6,218 bases of DNA from an uncultured Prevotellaceae bacterium (GCA_946644025.1 CAMPCG010000183.1:1-6218), one strand, 5' to 3'. Counted from the first letter of the stretch, positions 1 to 5,964 are shown. Notes: generated from the letters alone by a model not told the origin. Translations and numbers: made by a program.

Positions 1-60
1 GTCCCTTTCACTCCCCTTTCACTCCCCTTTCACTCCCCCTTCACTTCCCTTTCACTCCCC
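1..60. repeat. 11-bp tandem repeat, about five copies
   Basis: Five consecutive copies of CTTTCACTCCC occupy 5-59. Copies 1, 2, 3 and 5 are identical and copy 4 (38-48) has two changes. The array lies just beyond the stop codon of the minus-strand co-chaperone gene, so it would be in that transcript's 3' region as a purine-rich GGGAGTGAAAG repeat. It has no spacers and no dyad symmetry, so it is a minisatellite rather than a CRISPR or terminator. It may continue beyond the left edge. Copy number probably varies between strains through slippage; that is inference. Confidence 0.9.
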
Positions 61-69
61 TAAAATACC

Positions 70-747
70 CTACCCTATCTGCATCTGCCTGAGCAGCTCC
101 TGCTGACGGGGGCTGAGCGTGGTGGGCAGCTTCACGTTGTAGGTGATAATCAGGTCGTTGCCGCCCTGTCCTTTTCCGCGCAGCCGCACCTTCGCGCCGG
201 GCTGCGTGCCGGGTTTCACCTTCAGCCGCAGCTTCTGCGCACCCGTACTCACCACGATGTCGCCGCCCAGCAGTGCCGTGTACATGTCGATGTCGACGCT
301 GGCCTGCGTGTCGGCCGGCTGACGGCTGCCGAAACCACCGCCACCGCCGCCGAAAGGCCCGTTGCCTGCCGTAAACGAGAAGCCGCCGCTGCGACCGCCG
401 CCACCGCCAAAGAGGTTCTCGAAGAACGAACTGAACCCGCCGCCGCCCTTGAACGACGAGAAGTCGAAACCCTCGAAGGGTGAGCCGCCACCGTCACCGC
501 CACCGCCGCCAAAGGCATCGGCCTCCTTCCACTGCTCGCCATACTGGTCGTACTTCTTGCGCTTCTCGGGGTTGCCAATCACGTCGTAGGCCTCGTTAAG
601 GGCCTGGAACTTTGCCTTCGCCTTCGGGTCGTCGGGGTGAAGGTCGGGGTGAAACTGCTTCGCCCGCTTCAGGTATGCTTTCTTCACGTCTTTCTGGGCT
701 ATCGACTTGTCAACGCCCAGAATCTTGTAGTAATCAATAAATGCCAT
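70..747 (-). CDS. Compact DnaJ-class (J-domain) co-chaperone, zinc-finger-less
   Basis: A cytoplasmic Hsp40 of 225 residues expected to stimulate the ATPase of DnaK and pass it unfolded substrates. Residues 3-68 are a full J domain with the HPD tripeptide at 33-35 and the closing KRKKYDQYG helix. Residues 79-140 are a very Gly/Phe-rich linker with runs of five or six glycines. Residues 149-211 match the last beta domain of CbpA/DnaJ (GGDIVV, PGTQPGAKVRLRGKG, NDLIITYNVKLP), followed by a short helix (LSPRQQELLRQM) in the place of the dimerisation segment. The CxxCxGxG zinc finger and one of the two substrate-binding beta domains are absent, so it is shorter than E. coli CbpA (about 306 aa). 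The ATG at 745-747 puts the J domain at the extreme N-terminus. An AGGAG lies 10 nt upstream, unusually clear for this phylum. It stands alone, divergent from the next gene. Family assignment is firm; the client range is unknown. Confidence 0.93.
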   Translation of the reverse strand: MAFIDYYKILGVDKSIAQKDVKKAYLKRAKQFHPDLHPDDPKAKAKFQALNEAYDVIGNPEKRKKYDQYGEQWKEADAFGGGGGDGGGSPFEGFDFSSFKGGGGFSSFFENLFGGGGGRSGGFSFTAGNGPFGGGGGGFGSRQPADTQASVDIDMYTALLGGDIVVSTGAQKLRLKVKPGTQPGAKVRLRGKGQGGNDLIITYNVKLPTTLSPRQQELLRQMQIG

Positions 748-755
748 AACTTCAT

Positions 756-801
756 ATCTCCTTTCTTACCTGGCATAGCAGCAAAAAACATGCCAAATAT
801 T
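756..801 (-). promoter_or_regulatory. Leader of J-protein gene: Shine-Dalgarno and weak -7 box
   Basis: On the minus strand AAAGGAGAT (plus 756-764) contains an AGGAG ending 10 nt before the ATG, a true Shine-Dalgarno that supports the chosen start. Further upstream AATATTTG (plus 794-801) matches the Bacteroidetes -7 consensus TAnnTTTG at five of six fixed positions. No TTTG is seen at -33. A short inverted repeat (TGGCAT 771-776 / ATGCCA 790-795) lies between them and could be an operator or leader hairpin. The ribosome site is convincing; the promoter is weak. Confidence 0.45.
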
Positions 802-870
802 CCGAAAGCGGCGCCCTTTCTTTAAGTATTATTTAACACCCGTCTCCGCCCCTATGCAGAATATATTTCG

Positions 871-878
871 TAACTTTG
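871..878 (+). promoter_or_regulatory. Bacteroidetes -7 promoter box for the nucleotidyltransferase gene
   Basis: TAACTTTG is an exact match to the TAnnTTTG box recognised by the primary sigma factor of Bacteroidetes. It lies 29 bp before the ATG at 908, giving an expected transcription start near 885 and a leader of roughly 20 nt that is almost pure A/T, typical for translation starts in this phylum. No good -33 TTG/TTTG is visible at the usual 19-21 bp spacing, so the assignment rests on the -7 box and its position. Confidence 0.6.
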
Positions 879-907
879 CACGCAGATTATATATATATTA
901 ATGTGAA

Positions 908-1693
908 ATGCTACAGGCCATGATTTTTGCGGCGGGGCTGGGCACCCGTCTTCGCCCCCTTACCGACACGATGCCCAAGGCGCTGGTGCCCGTTGGCGGC
1001 AAGGCGCTGCTGGCCCACGTCATCGAGCGACTACAGGCAGCGGGCTACGAGCGGATGGTCATCAACGTACACCACCTGGCCGACCAGATAGAGCACTACC
1101 TGCGCGTCCACCAGAACTTCGGCCTCGACATTGCCATCAGCGACGAGCGCGAGCAGCTGCTCGACACCGGTGGCGGGCTGAAGAAGGCCGCACCGCTATT
1201 CGATGCCGACGAGCCCATCCTCATACACAATGTCGACATACTGGACAACGTGGACTACGAGTGGCTGCGCCGCCAGCACCTGCCCGACGAGGACGCCGTG
1301 CTGCTGGTGAGCCGGCGGAAGACCAAGCGCTACCTGCTCTTCGACAGCGTCATGCGCCTCATGGGCTGGACCAACATCGAGACGGGCGAGGTGCGCTCGC
1401 CCTACCCCTGGCTGCGCAGTGCCGACATCAGCATCGACGACGCGCTGCAGGTGACCGCTCACCAATCGCCTCTCGCCACCCACCTCAGCGCCTTCGCCTT
1501 CTCGGGCATACACAGCTTCTCCCCCACCCTGTTCAAGCTCATGGACCGATTCCCCGACCGCTTCCCCATCATGGACTTCTACCTCTCCGTCTGCCACCGC
1601 TCACGCATCATGGGCTGCATCAAAGACGACCTGCAGGTACTCGACGTGGGCAAGCCCGGCGCGCTGCAGCAGGCCGAGCGGTTCGTCACGTAA
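908..1693 (+). CDS. Sugar-phosphate nucleotidyltransferase, MurU-like
   Basis: A 261-residue cytoplasmic nucleotidyltransferase (NTP_transferase fold) that would couple a sugar 1-phosphate to an NTP, giving an NDP-sugar and pyrophosphate. Visible motifs are the nucleotide-binding loop GLGTRLRP (10-17), K24 of the following PKALVPV segment, TGGG at 87-90 (base/sugar contact), NVD at 108-110 with D110 as likely metal ligand, and DVGKP at 246-250 with D246 as likely second metal ligand. LDTGGGLKKA and ILIHNVDILDNVDY resemble MurU, the N-acetylmuramate-1-phosphate uridylyltransferase of peptidoglycan recycling, but mannose- or glucose-1-phosphate specificity cannot be excluded. It is somewhat longer than P. 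putida MurU (about 223 aa). The ATG at 908 follows an AT-rich leader; the earlier ATG at 901 is followed at once by TGA. It ends in tandem TAA TAA stops. No AmgK-like kinase partner is in the window. Family is sure; substrate is inference. Confidence 0.88.
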   Translation: MLQAMIFAAGLGTRLRPLTDTMPKALVPVGGKALLAHVIERLQAAGYERMVINVHHLADQIEHYLRVHQNFGLDIAISDEREQLLDTGGGLKKAAPLFDADEPILIHNVDILDNVDYEWLRRQHLPDEDAVLLVSRRKTKRYLLFDSVMRLMGWTNIETGEVRSPYPWLRSADISIDDALQVTAHQSPLATHLSAFAFSGIHSFSPTLFKLMDRFPDRFPIMDFYLSVCHRSRIMGCIKDDLQVLDVGKPGALQQAERFVT

Positions 1694-1722
1694 TAAAGGG
1701 GGAGGCGACGAGTAGCCACGCC

Positions 1723-1770
1723 GCCATGCCGTCGTTGCGCCATGCCGTCGTTGCGCCATGCCATCGTTGC
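1723..1770. repeat. 16-bp tandem repeat, three copies
   Basis: GCCATGCCGTCGTTGC occurs at 1723-1738 and 1739-1754 and, with one change (G to A), at 1755-1770. A degenerate GCCGTGTCGTT follows and forms the outer edge of the adjacent palindrome. The array lies 29 bp after the stop of the nucleotidyltransferase gene. No coding role is apparent. The last copy shares GTTGC with the left arm of the 74-bp palindrome, so the two repeats are physically fused. Confidence 0.9.
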
Positions 1771-1839
1771 GCCGTGTCGTTATATCGTTATCTCGAAATA
1801 TCGATATATCGACATAACGATATAACGACACAGCGCAAC
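1766..1839. repeat. 74-bp near-perfect palindrome upstream of guaA
   Basis: The outer arms 1766-1791 and 1814-1839 are 26 bp each and complementary except for one pair. The 22 bp between them is itself self-complementary except for two pairs, so the symmetry runs to the centre at 1802/1803 with almost no loop. The inner part is built from short TATCG/CGATA steps; the outer ends are GTTGCGC/GCGCAAC. An 11-bp segment of the right arm, ATAACGACACA (1822-1832), recurs as a direct copy at 1852-1862. As RNA it would fold into a very long hairpin in the guaA leader; as DNA it could extrude a cruciform. It has no T-run, so it is not a standard terminator. It may be a dispersed intergenic palindromic repeat. 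Confidence 0.88.
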
Positions 1840-1886
1840 AATGACGGCAAGATAACGACACAACTAAAGACATAAAGACATATACT

Positions 1887-3515
1887 ATGCAGAAAATCAT
1901 CATCCTCGACTTCGGTTCGCAGACCACCCAGCTCATCGGCCGCCGCGTGCGCGAGCTGGACACCTTCTGCGAAATCCTGCCCTACAACAAGTTCCCCTCT
2001 GTACAGGCCGACTTGGAGTCGGGCTCCGTCATCGGCGTCATCCTCAGCGGGTCGCCCTTCAGCGTACACGACCCCGAGGCCTTCAAGGTAGACCTCACGC
2101 AGTTCGTGGGGCGTGTGCCCGTGCTGGGCATCTGCTACGGCGCACAGTTCATCAGCCACTCCATGGGCGGCCGCGTGGAGAAGGCCGACTCGCGCGAGTA
2201 TGGCCGCGCCCACCTGGAGACCATCGACCTTGGCAATCCCCTCTTCCGCGGCTTCGAGAAAGGCTCGCAGGTGTGGATGAGCCACGGCGACACCATCACC
2301 CAGATACCCGACGGGTTCGAGTGCATCGCCTCGACCAAGGACGTCAAGTATGCCGCCTACGCCAACACCCAAACCCCCAAACCCATCTTTGCCGTGCAGT
2401 TCCACCCCGAGGTGTTCCACACCACGCAGGGCACCACGCTCCTGAAGAACTTCGTGGTCGACATCTGCGGCTCGCGCCAGGAGTGGAGCGCAGCCTCGTT
2501 TGTCGACACCACCGTGCAGGAACTGAAGGAGCAGCTGGGCCAGGACCGCGTCATACTGGGACTATCAGGCGGCGTGGACTCGAGCGTGGCCGCCGTGCTA
2601 CTAAACAGGGCCATCGGGAAAAACCTGACCTGCATCTTCGTGGACCACGGAATGTTGCGCAAGAACGAGTTCCGGCAGGTGATGGAGGACTACAAAGTGC
2701 TTGGCCTGAACGTCATCGGAGTGGACGCCTCGGAGAAATTCTTCGCCGACCTGGCCGGCGTCACCGACCCCGAGCAGAAACGTAAGATTATTGGCCGCGA
2801 CTTCGTCGAAGTATTCAACGAGCAGGCAAAGAAAATCAAGGATGCCAAATGGTTAGGACAGGGCACCATCTACCCCGACCGCATCGAGTCGCTGAACATC
2901 ACGGGCAAGGTCATCAAGAGCCACCACAACGTGGGCGGACTGCCCAAGGAGATGAACCTGCAGCTGTGTGAGCCGCTGAAGTGGCTCTTCAAGGACGAGG
3001 TGCGCCGCGTGGGCCGACAGCTGCAGATGCCCGAGCACCTCATCACCCGCCACCCCTTCCCCGGACCGGGCCTGGCCGTGCGCATACTGGGCGACATCAC
3101 GCCCGAGAAGGTGCGCGTGCTGCAGGAGGCCGACGACATCTACATCCGGGCACTGCGCGAATACAAGGTGAAGCTCACGGGCGAGGAAGCACGCCGAGTA
3201 CTGGCCGCCGGAGTGCCCGCACAACTGACCGACGGCGAGATTGAAGTGTCGCTCTACGACCAGATATGGCAGGCGGGAGCCATACTCCTATCGACCGTGC
3301 GCAGCGTAGGCGTCATGGGCGACGAGCGCACCTACGAGAACCCCGTGGCTCTGCGCGCCGTCACCTCCACCGACGCCATGACCGCCGACTGGGCCCACCT
3401 GCCCTACGACTTCATGGCCCGCGTGTCCAACGAAATCATTAACCGCGTGCGCGGCGTCAACCGCGTCTGCTACGACATCTCCTCAAAGCCACCAGCAACC
3501 ATAGAGTGGGAGTAA
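1887..3515 (+). CDS. guaA: GMP synthase (glutamine-hydrolysing)
   Basis: Cytoplasmic enzyme making GMP from XMP, ATP and glutamine, the last step of guanine nucleotide synthesis. Residues 3-193 are the class I glutamine amidotransferase domain, with nucleophile C83 in GICYGAQ and the His/Glu pair H173 and E175 in QFHPE. Residues 200-400 are the ATP pyrophosphatase domain with P-loop SGGVDSS (227-233), [11 protein letters not shown], and [10 protein letters not shown]. The C-terminal dimerisation domain ends in the family signature [13 protein letters not shown]. At 542 residues it is longer than E. coli GuaA (525). The excess sits at about residues 427-455, between ALREY and LYDQIWQAG, where most relatives have only a few residues. 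The ATG at 1887 is certain because the amidotransferase strand IIILDFGSQ begins at residue 4. It has no Shine-Dalgarno; the leader is A-rich with an 8-bp tandem AAAGACAT (1866-1881). A palindrome precedes it. No riboswitch is recognised. Confidence 0.98.
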   Translation: MQKIIILDFGSQTTQLIGRRVRELDTFCEILPYNKFPSVQADLESGSVIGVILSGSPFSVHDPEAFKVDLTQFVGRVPVLGICYGAQFISHSMGGRVEKADSREYGRAHLETIDLGNPLFRGFEKGSQVWMSHGDTITQIPDGFECIASTKDVKYAAYANTQTPKPIFAVQFHPEVFHTTQGTTLLKNFVVDICGSRQEWSAASFVDTTVQELKEQLGQDRVILGLSGGVDSSVAAVLLNRAIGKNLTCIFVDHGMLRKNEFRQVMEDYKVLGLNVIGVDASEKFFADLAGVTDPEQKRKIIGRDFVEVFNEQAKKIKDAKWLGQGTIYPDRIESLNITGKVIKSHHNVGGLPKEMNLQLCEPLKWLFKDEVRRVGRQLQMPEHLITRHPFPGPGLAVRILGDITPEKVRVLQEADDIYIRALREYKVKLTGEEARRVLAAGVPAQLTDGEIEVSLYDQIWQAGAILLSTVRSVGVMGDERTYENPVALRAVTSTDAMTADWAHLPYDFMARVSNEIINRVRGVNRVCYDISSKPPATIEWE

Positions 3516-3542
3516 ACGCCCACTCTACGGCCTCTGCGGCCG
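3502..3542 (+). terminator. Tandem hairpins at the guaA stop codon, possible terminator
   Basis: TAGAGTGGG (3502-3510) pairs perfectly with CCCACTCTA (3519-3527) around an 8-nt loop that contains the guaA TAA stop (3513-3515). Directly after it CGGCC (3528-3532) pairs with GGCCG (3538-3542) around five bases. There is no following T-run, so intrinsic termination is doubtful; the pair may instead protect the 3' end or attenuate read-through into the secreted repeat protein gene 61 bp downstream. Confidence 0.4.
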
Positions 3543-3576
3543 ACGGCAAACCACCACACACCATGAACTTTGAACT

Positions 3577-3990
3577 ATGATGAGACAGCTTTTACTCGTA
3601 CTGTCGTTGATGCTGAGCATGGTGACTACCAGCCATGCCCAGACCATACGTAACAGCAGCCAATCGGCAGTAGCAAAGGTCAATGCTGACGGGACAATCA
3701 GGAACAGCAATAACTCGGTCGTAGGGCGATTCAGCAGCAATGGCGACATCAGAGACCGCAACAACTCCTACCTGGGAAAGATAGAGAGCGACGGCGACAT
3801 CAGAGACCGCAACAACTCTTACCTGGGAAAGGTTGCGGACGACGGCACCGTGCGCAACCGCAACAACTCCTACATGGGCAGGGTGGAAAGCGACGGGACG
3901 GTAAGGAACGCCAACAACAGCGCCATAGGCTATGTGAAGGGCGTCCCCAGCCGCTATGCCGCCGTTTACTTCTTCTTCGACTTCTTCTGA
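3577..3990 (+). CDS. Secreted six-repeat protein, 5-fold beta-flower type
   Basis: A 137-residue exported protein. Residues 1-21 are a Sec signal peptide (MMRQ, a hydrophobic stretch, then a likely cut after SHA before QTIR). Residues 23-124 are six consecutive 17-residue units with consensus [TD]-[IV]-R-[ND]-x-N-N-S-x-x-G-[KR]-[VI]-x-x-D-G. The last unit ends in GYVKG and is followed by an aromatic tail (AAVYFFFDFF). This pattern matches what I recall of the Bacteroidales family called 5-fold beta-flower protein; the family name is from memory and its function is not known to me. Two ATGs are adjacent (3577 and 3580); either gives the same signal peptide. It starts 61 bp after guaA and ends 22 bp before the next gene, so it probably heads an operon with the HTH-like protein and the kinase, and could be a periplasmic partner of the kinase. 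Confidence 0.82.
   Translation: MMRQLLLVLSLMLSMVTTSHAQTIRNSSQSAVAKVNADGTIRNSNNSVVGRFSSNGDIRDRNNSYLGKIESDGDIRDRNNSYLGKVADDGTVRNRNNSYMGRVESDGTVRNANNSAIGYVKGVPSRYAAVYFFFDFF
3643..3948 (+). repeat. Six 51-bp in-frame coding repeats
   Basis: The six 17-codon units of the secreted protein form a 306-bp array. Units 3 (3745-3795) and 4 (3796-3846) share 35 of their first 36 bases, so they are a recent duplication; the outer units match mainly at the protein level. Gain or loss of whole 51-bp units would keep the frame. Confidence 0.85.
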
Positions 3991-4012
3991 ATTGCACTGC
4001 GTCAAATAGTTA

Positions 4013-4570
4013 ATGGCCATGAGACTGCCACTCCATGTCATTGAGATGCTAAAGCGCAAGTCGGGCAGCGGTCTGCACCTGCCTTCCGACTGCGAGACGC
4101 TGTCGCTCGACATTGAGAGCAAGACGGGCGTACACATCGGCGCCACCACGCTGAAGCGACTCACCGGATTTGCCGCCGACGACCGCACACCACATGCCAG
4201 CACGCTCGACGTCATCGCTCGCTACCTGGGCTATGCACACTGGGAAGAGCTGGCCGCCATCGAAGACCGGGGAAACTCGGACTTCGACGCCGCCGATGGG
4301 GAAGTGCGCTCGGCCAGCCTCCCCGTAGGCGCGACGGTGGAGTGTACCTATCTGCCCGACAGAGTGCTGAGGCTGCAATATCTTGGCCACAGCCGGTACC
4401 GCGTCGTGGAAAGCCTGAACAGCAAGCTGAGGGTCAGCGACGAGGTGGAAATACTGAGCTTCGTGCCCCACCACCCGCTGCTGGTGATGAACGTTTGCCG
4501 AGACGGCGCCTCGCTGGGACAGTTCACCGCAGGCCGCGTCTCAGGCTTGGCGTCCGTCAAGGTGCTCTGA
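4013..4570 (+). CDS. Unclassified protein with HTH-like N-terminus and beta-rich C-terminus
   Basis: A 185-residue protein with no signal peptide or membrane segment, so probably cytoplasmic. Residues 25-82 (from SDCETLSLDIESKTG to ARYLGYAHWEEL) are helical, with a pattern suggestive of a helix-turn-helix: a helix, a turn at TGVHIG, then TTLKRLTGF and STLDVIARYLGY. After an acidic linker (83-99), residues 102-185 are rich in alternating hydrophobic residues (VGATVECTYLPDR, LRLQYLGHSRYRVV, LRVSDEVEILSFV) and look like a small beta barrel. I believe similar proteins occur in Bacteroidales, but I cannot name a family. The start at ATG 4013 is 22 bp after the secreted repeat gene; M3 (4019) is an alternative. 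The kinase follows after 28 bp, so a DNA-binding or sensory partner of the kinase is plausible. DNA binding is inference, not shown. Confidence 0.75.
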   Translation: MAMRLPLHVIEMLKRKSGSGLHLPSDCETLSLDIESKTGVHIGATTLKRLTGFAADDRTPHASTLDVIARYLGYAHWEELAAIEDRGNSDFDAADGEVRSASLPVGATVECTYLPDRVLRLQYLGHSRYRVVESLNSKLRVSDEVEILSFVPHHPLLVMNVCRDGASLGQFTAGRVSGLASVKVL

Positions 4571-4578
4571 CAACTTTG
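4547..4578 (+). promoter_or_regulatory. Possible internal promoter for the kinase gene
   Basis: CAACTTTG (4571-4578), immediately after the stop of the upstream gene, matches five of six fixed positions of TAnnTTTG, and a TTG (4547-4549) lies 21 bp upstream, the expected -33 spacing. Transcription would start near 4585, about 14 nt before the kinase ATG. It could give the kinase expression independent of the operon. TTG is common by chance, so this is tentative. Confidence 0.3.
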
Positions 4579-4598
4579 CCAAATTGTAAGCCGAAGCC

Positions 4599-5933
4599 AT
4601 GGAGTCGTCGCAGTTCACAGACAGCCAGCCACAGTTCGAGACCATCGAACGAATGGAGACACCCGGTGCCACCTGCGACACCTACCGTGTGAAGCTCTAT
4701 GGCAAGCTGCACTTCCTGAAACGGCTGAAGCCAGCGTTTCGCGGCGACACACGCTATCAGGAAGCTCTGCGAAAGGAGTTCGATACAGGCTACCGGCTGG
4801 AGCACCCCAACCTGGTGAGATACATCTCGCTCGACGACGACGGCATACTCACGGAGTATGTCGACGGCGAGACACTGTCACAGCGACTGCACGCCCAGCC
4901 CCGATACTTCAAGTCACGACAGAATACGGACAAGTTCGTACGCCAGCTCCTCGACGTCGTCGGCTATCTGCACAGCCACCAGGTGCTACACCTCGACCTC
5001 AAGCCCGACAACATCCTGCTCACACACATCGGCAGCAACCTCAAACTCGTAGACCTGGGATGCTGCTACACCGACACCTTCGCCGACACCACAGGCCACA
5101 CGGAAGGCTTCGCCGCCCCCGAGCAATTGTCAATGGAGAATGGCAAACTGTCAACGACAACCGACATCTACGCCATCGGCAAGATACTCCAACAGCTGCC
5201 CCGCCACCATATATATAATAAGGTAATAGCCCGCTGCACAGCCCCGTCGCCCGAAGACCGCTATCAGTCGGTGGAAGAAATAGCGCGAGCCCTCAGCAGT
5301 CACCGCAAGACGCGCGGCATGATTCTTGCCGCCGCCATAGCCGCCATAGCCGCCATCGCCGCCTTTTCAGTATACCGACCGGGGGGCCTACCAGAGAGTA
5401 GTTCGCCCGCTCCTACCATTGTCCCCACCTCCCGCTCGGCCCAAAAGGACGCTAGCGTAGAGAAACGGAGCAAGAACCCCTCCCCCGAAGGGGAAGCCCC
5501 CCCTACGGCCCCCGAGGGGGCTTCTATAGTTTTGCCGTTTAAGGAAGAGTCTATAGTAGCCCCCTCAGGGGCCGAGGGGGGGGCCTCCCCCTCGGGGGAG
5601 AGGTTGGTGGGGGCCAGCACATCCGCTTCCACCGCCGCCACGAGCCAGCAGATGGACAGCGAACTGGACCGCCTGGTCGATGCAGCCTACCGCTCCACCA
5701 TCGCCTCTTTCTGCGATTCCGTCTTCCCCTCGCTGACCGTCGGCCAGCAGTGGGAGAAACAGTCGTCGGAGTTTCACGCCCAGGCACTCCAGGCGGCCGC
5801 CGAGTTGTCGTCGAAATATCCCGACATCCCCGAGAGTGTCGTCATGCAGCATGTCGAGACCCGCTTCCAGGCCCTCGTCGGCTATGTTTTCAACCGTATG
5901 CGCGAGAACGGCATGAACCACACCGCAGAATAA
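4599..5933 (+). CDS. Single-pass membrane Ser/Thr protein kinase
   Basis: A 444-residue Hanks-type (eukaryotic-like) kinase. Residues 13-236 are the kinase domain: probable ATP-binding Lys K41 (HFLKRL), helix-C Glu E60, catalytic loop HLDLKPDN (131-138) with D133 and N138, metal-binding D152 in VDLG (DFG position), APE at 173-175, and D189 in the helix-F segment TDIYAIGKIL. The catalytic set is complete, so activity is expected, but the glycine loop is degenerate (TPGATCDTYRV) and HLD makes it a non-RD kinase. Residues 241-257 are one Ala/Ile-rich membrane helix, followed by a Pro/Ser/Gly/Glu-rich linker (260-350) and a helical C-terminal domain (351-444), predicted periplasmic, that I do not recognise. 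Linker residues 293-336 are encoded by a 131-bp palindromic element. The ATG at 4599 leaves a short N-terminal tail. It is probably co-transcribed with the two genes before it; substrates are unknown. Confidence 0.9.
   Translation: MESSQFTDSQPQFETIERMETPGATCDTYRVKLYGKLHFLKRLKPAFRGDTRYQEALRKEFDTGYRLEHPNLVRYISLDDDGILTEYVDGETLSQRLHAQPRYFKSRQNTDKFVRQLLDVVGYLHSHQVLHLDLKPDNILLTHIGSNLKLVDLGCCYTDTFADTTGHTEGFAAPEQLSMENGKLSTTTDIYAIGKILQQLPRHHIYNKVIARCTAPSPEDRYQSVEEIARALSSHRKTRGMILAAAIAAIAAIAAFSVYRPGGLPESSSPAPTIVPTSRSAQKDASVEKRSKNPSPEGEAPPTAPEGASIVLPFKEESIVAPSGAEGGASPSGERLVGASTSASTAATSQQMDSELDRLVDAAYRSTIASFCDSVFPSLTVGQQWEKQSSEFHAQALQAAAELSSKYPDIPESVVMQHVETRFQALVGYVFNRMRENGMNHTAE
5331..5363 (+). repeat. 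9-bp tandem repeat encoding the kinase membrane helix
   Basis: GCCGCCATA is repeated 3.7 times (5331-5339, 5340-5348, 5349-5357 with ATC, 5358-5363). It encodes the Ala-Ala-Ile steps of residues 245-255, most of the transmembrane helix. Slippage would lengthen or shorten the helix by three residues while keeping the frame. Confidence 0.85.
5475..5605. repeat. 131-bp palindromic element inserted in frame in the kinase gene
   Basis: The arms 5475-5529 and 5551-5605 are each 55 bp and inverted copies of each other at 48 of 55 positions, around a 21-bp spacer (5530-5550). Each arm carries CTCCCCCGA-type and GAGGGGGC-type boxes, and CTATAG (5524-5529, 5551-5556) borders the spacer. It begins exactly at codon 293 of the kinase and is open in that frame; the other strand, read in the mirrored frame, is open too and gives nearly the same peptide (SPEGEAPPTAPEGA on plus, SPEGEAPPSAPEGA on minus). 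The homopolymer-rich composition differs from the surrounding gene. It has no transposase, so it would be a non-autonomous dispersed repeat, or a repeat amplified in place. The target site is not resolved. Confidence 0.85.
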
Positions 5934-5964
5934 CACTTTCCTTTAATTGCCCATTAATCTTTGT

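Noticed and set aside
1723..1839. CRISPR array or DNA-invertase switch
   Set aside because: The 16-bp copies are directly adjacent with no spacers, and the palindrome has no invertible segment between its arms.
1261..1875. Long plus-strand open frame overlapping the nucleotidyltransferase and the repeat region
   Set aside because: It is an off-frame reading of the real gene rich in Arg/Pro/His and runs through the palindrome; no family resemblance.
1694..1886. Purine riboswitch or other known leader RNA before guaA
   Set aside because: No aptamer-like conserved core is visible; the region is repeats plus an A-rich leader.
1788..2420. Long open frame on the minus strand opposite guaA
   Set aside because: It lies opposite an unmistakable conserved gene, has a biased composition mirroring GC-rich codons, and shows no recognisable domain.
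3565..3572. GAACTTTG, a near match to the -7 box just before the secreted repeat gene
   Set aside because: It ends 4 bp before the first ATG, so transcription would begin at or inside the start codon; it also lacks a -33 element.
5300..5641. Minus-strand open frame across the palindromic element
   Set aside because: Its openness follows from the palindrome and the GC-rich kinase codons; it shows no start signals and no family. It is useful only as evidence of the element's symmetry.
5956..5963. AATCTTTG as a promoter box after the kinase gene
   Set aside because: It has one mismatch, no -33 element, and sits immediately before the putative terminator hairpin.
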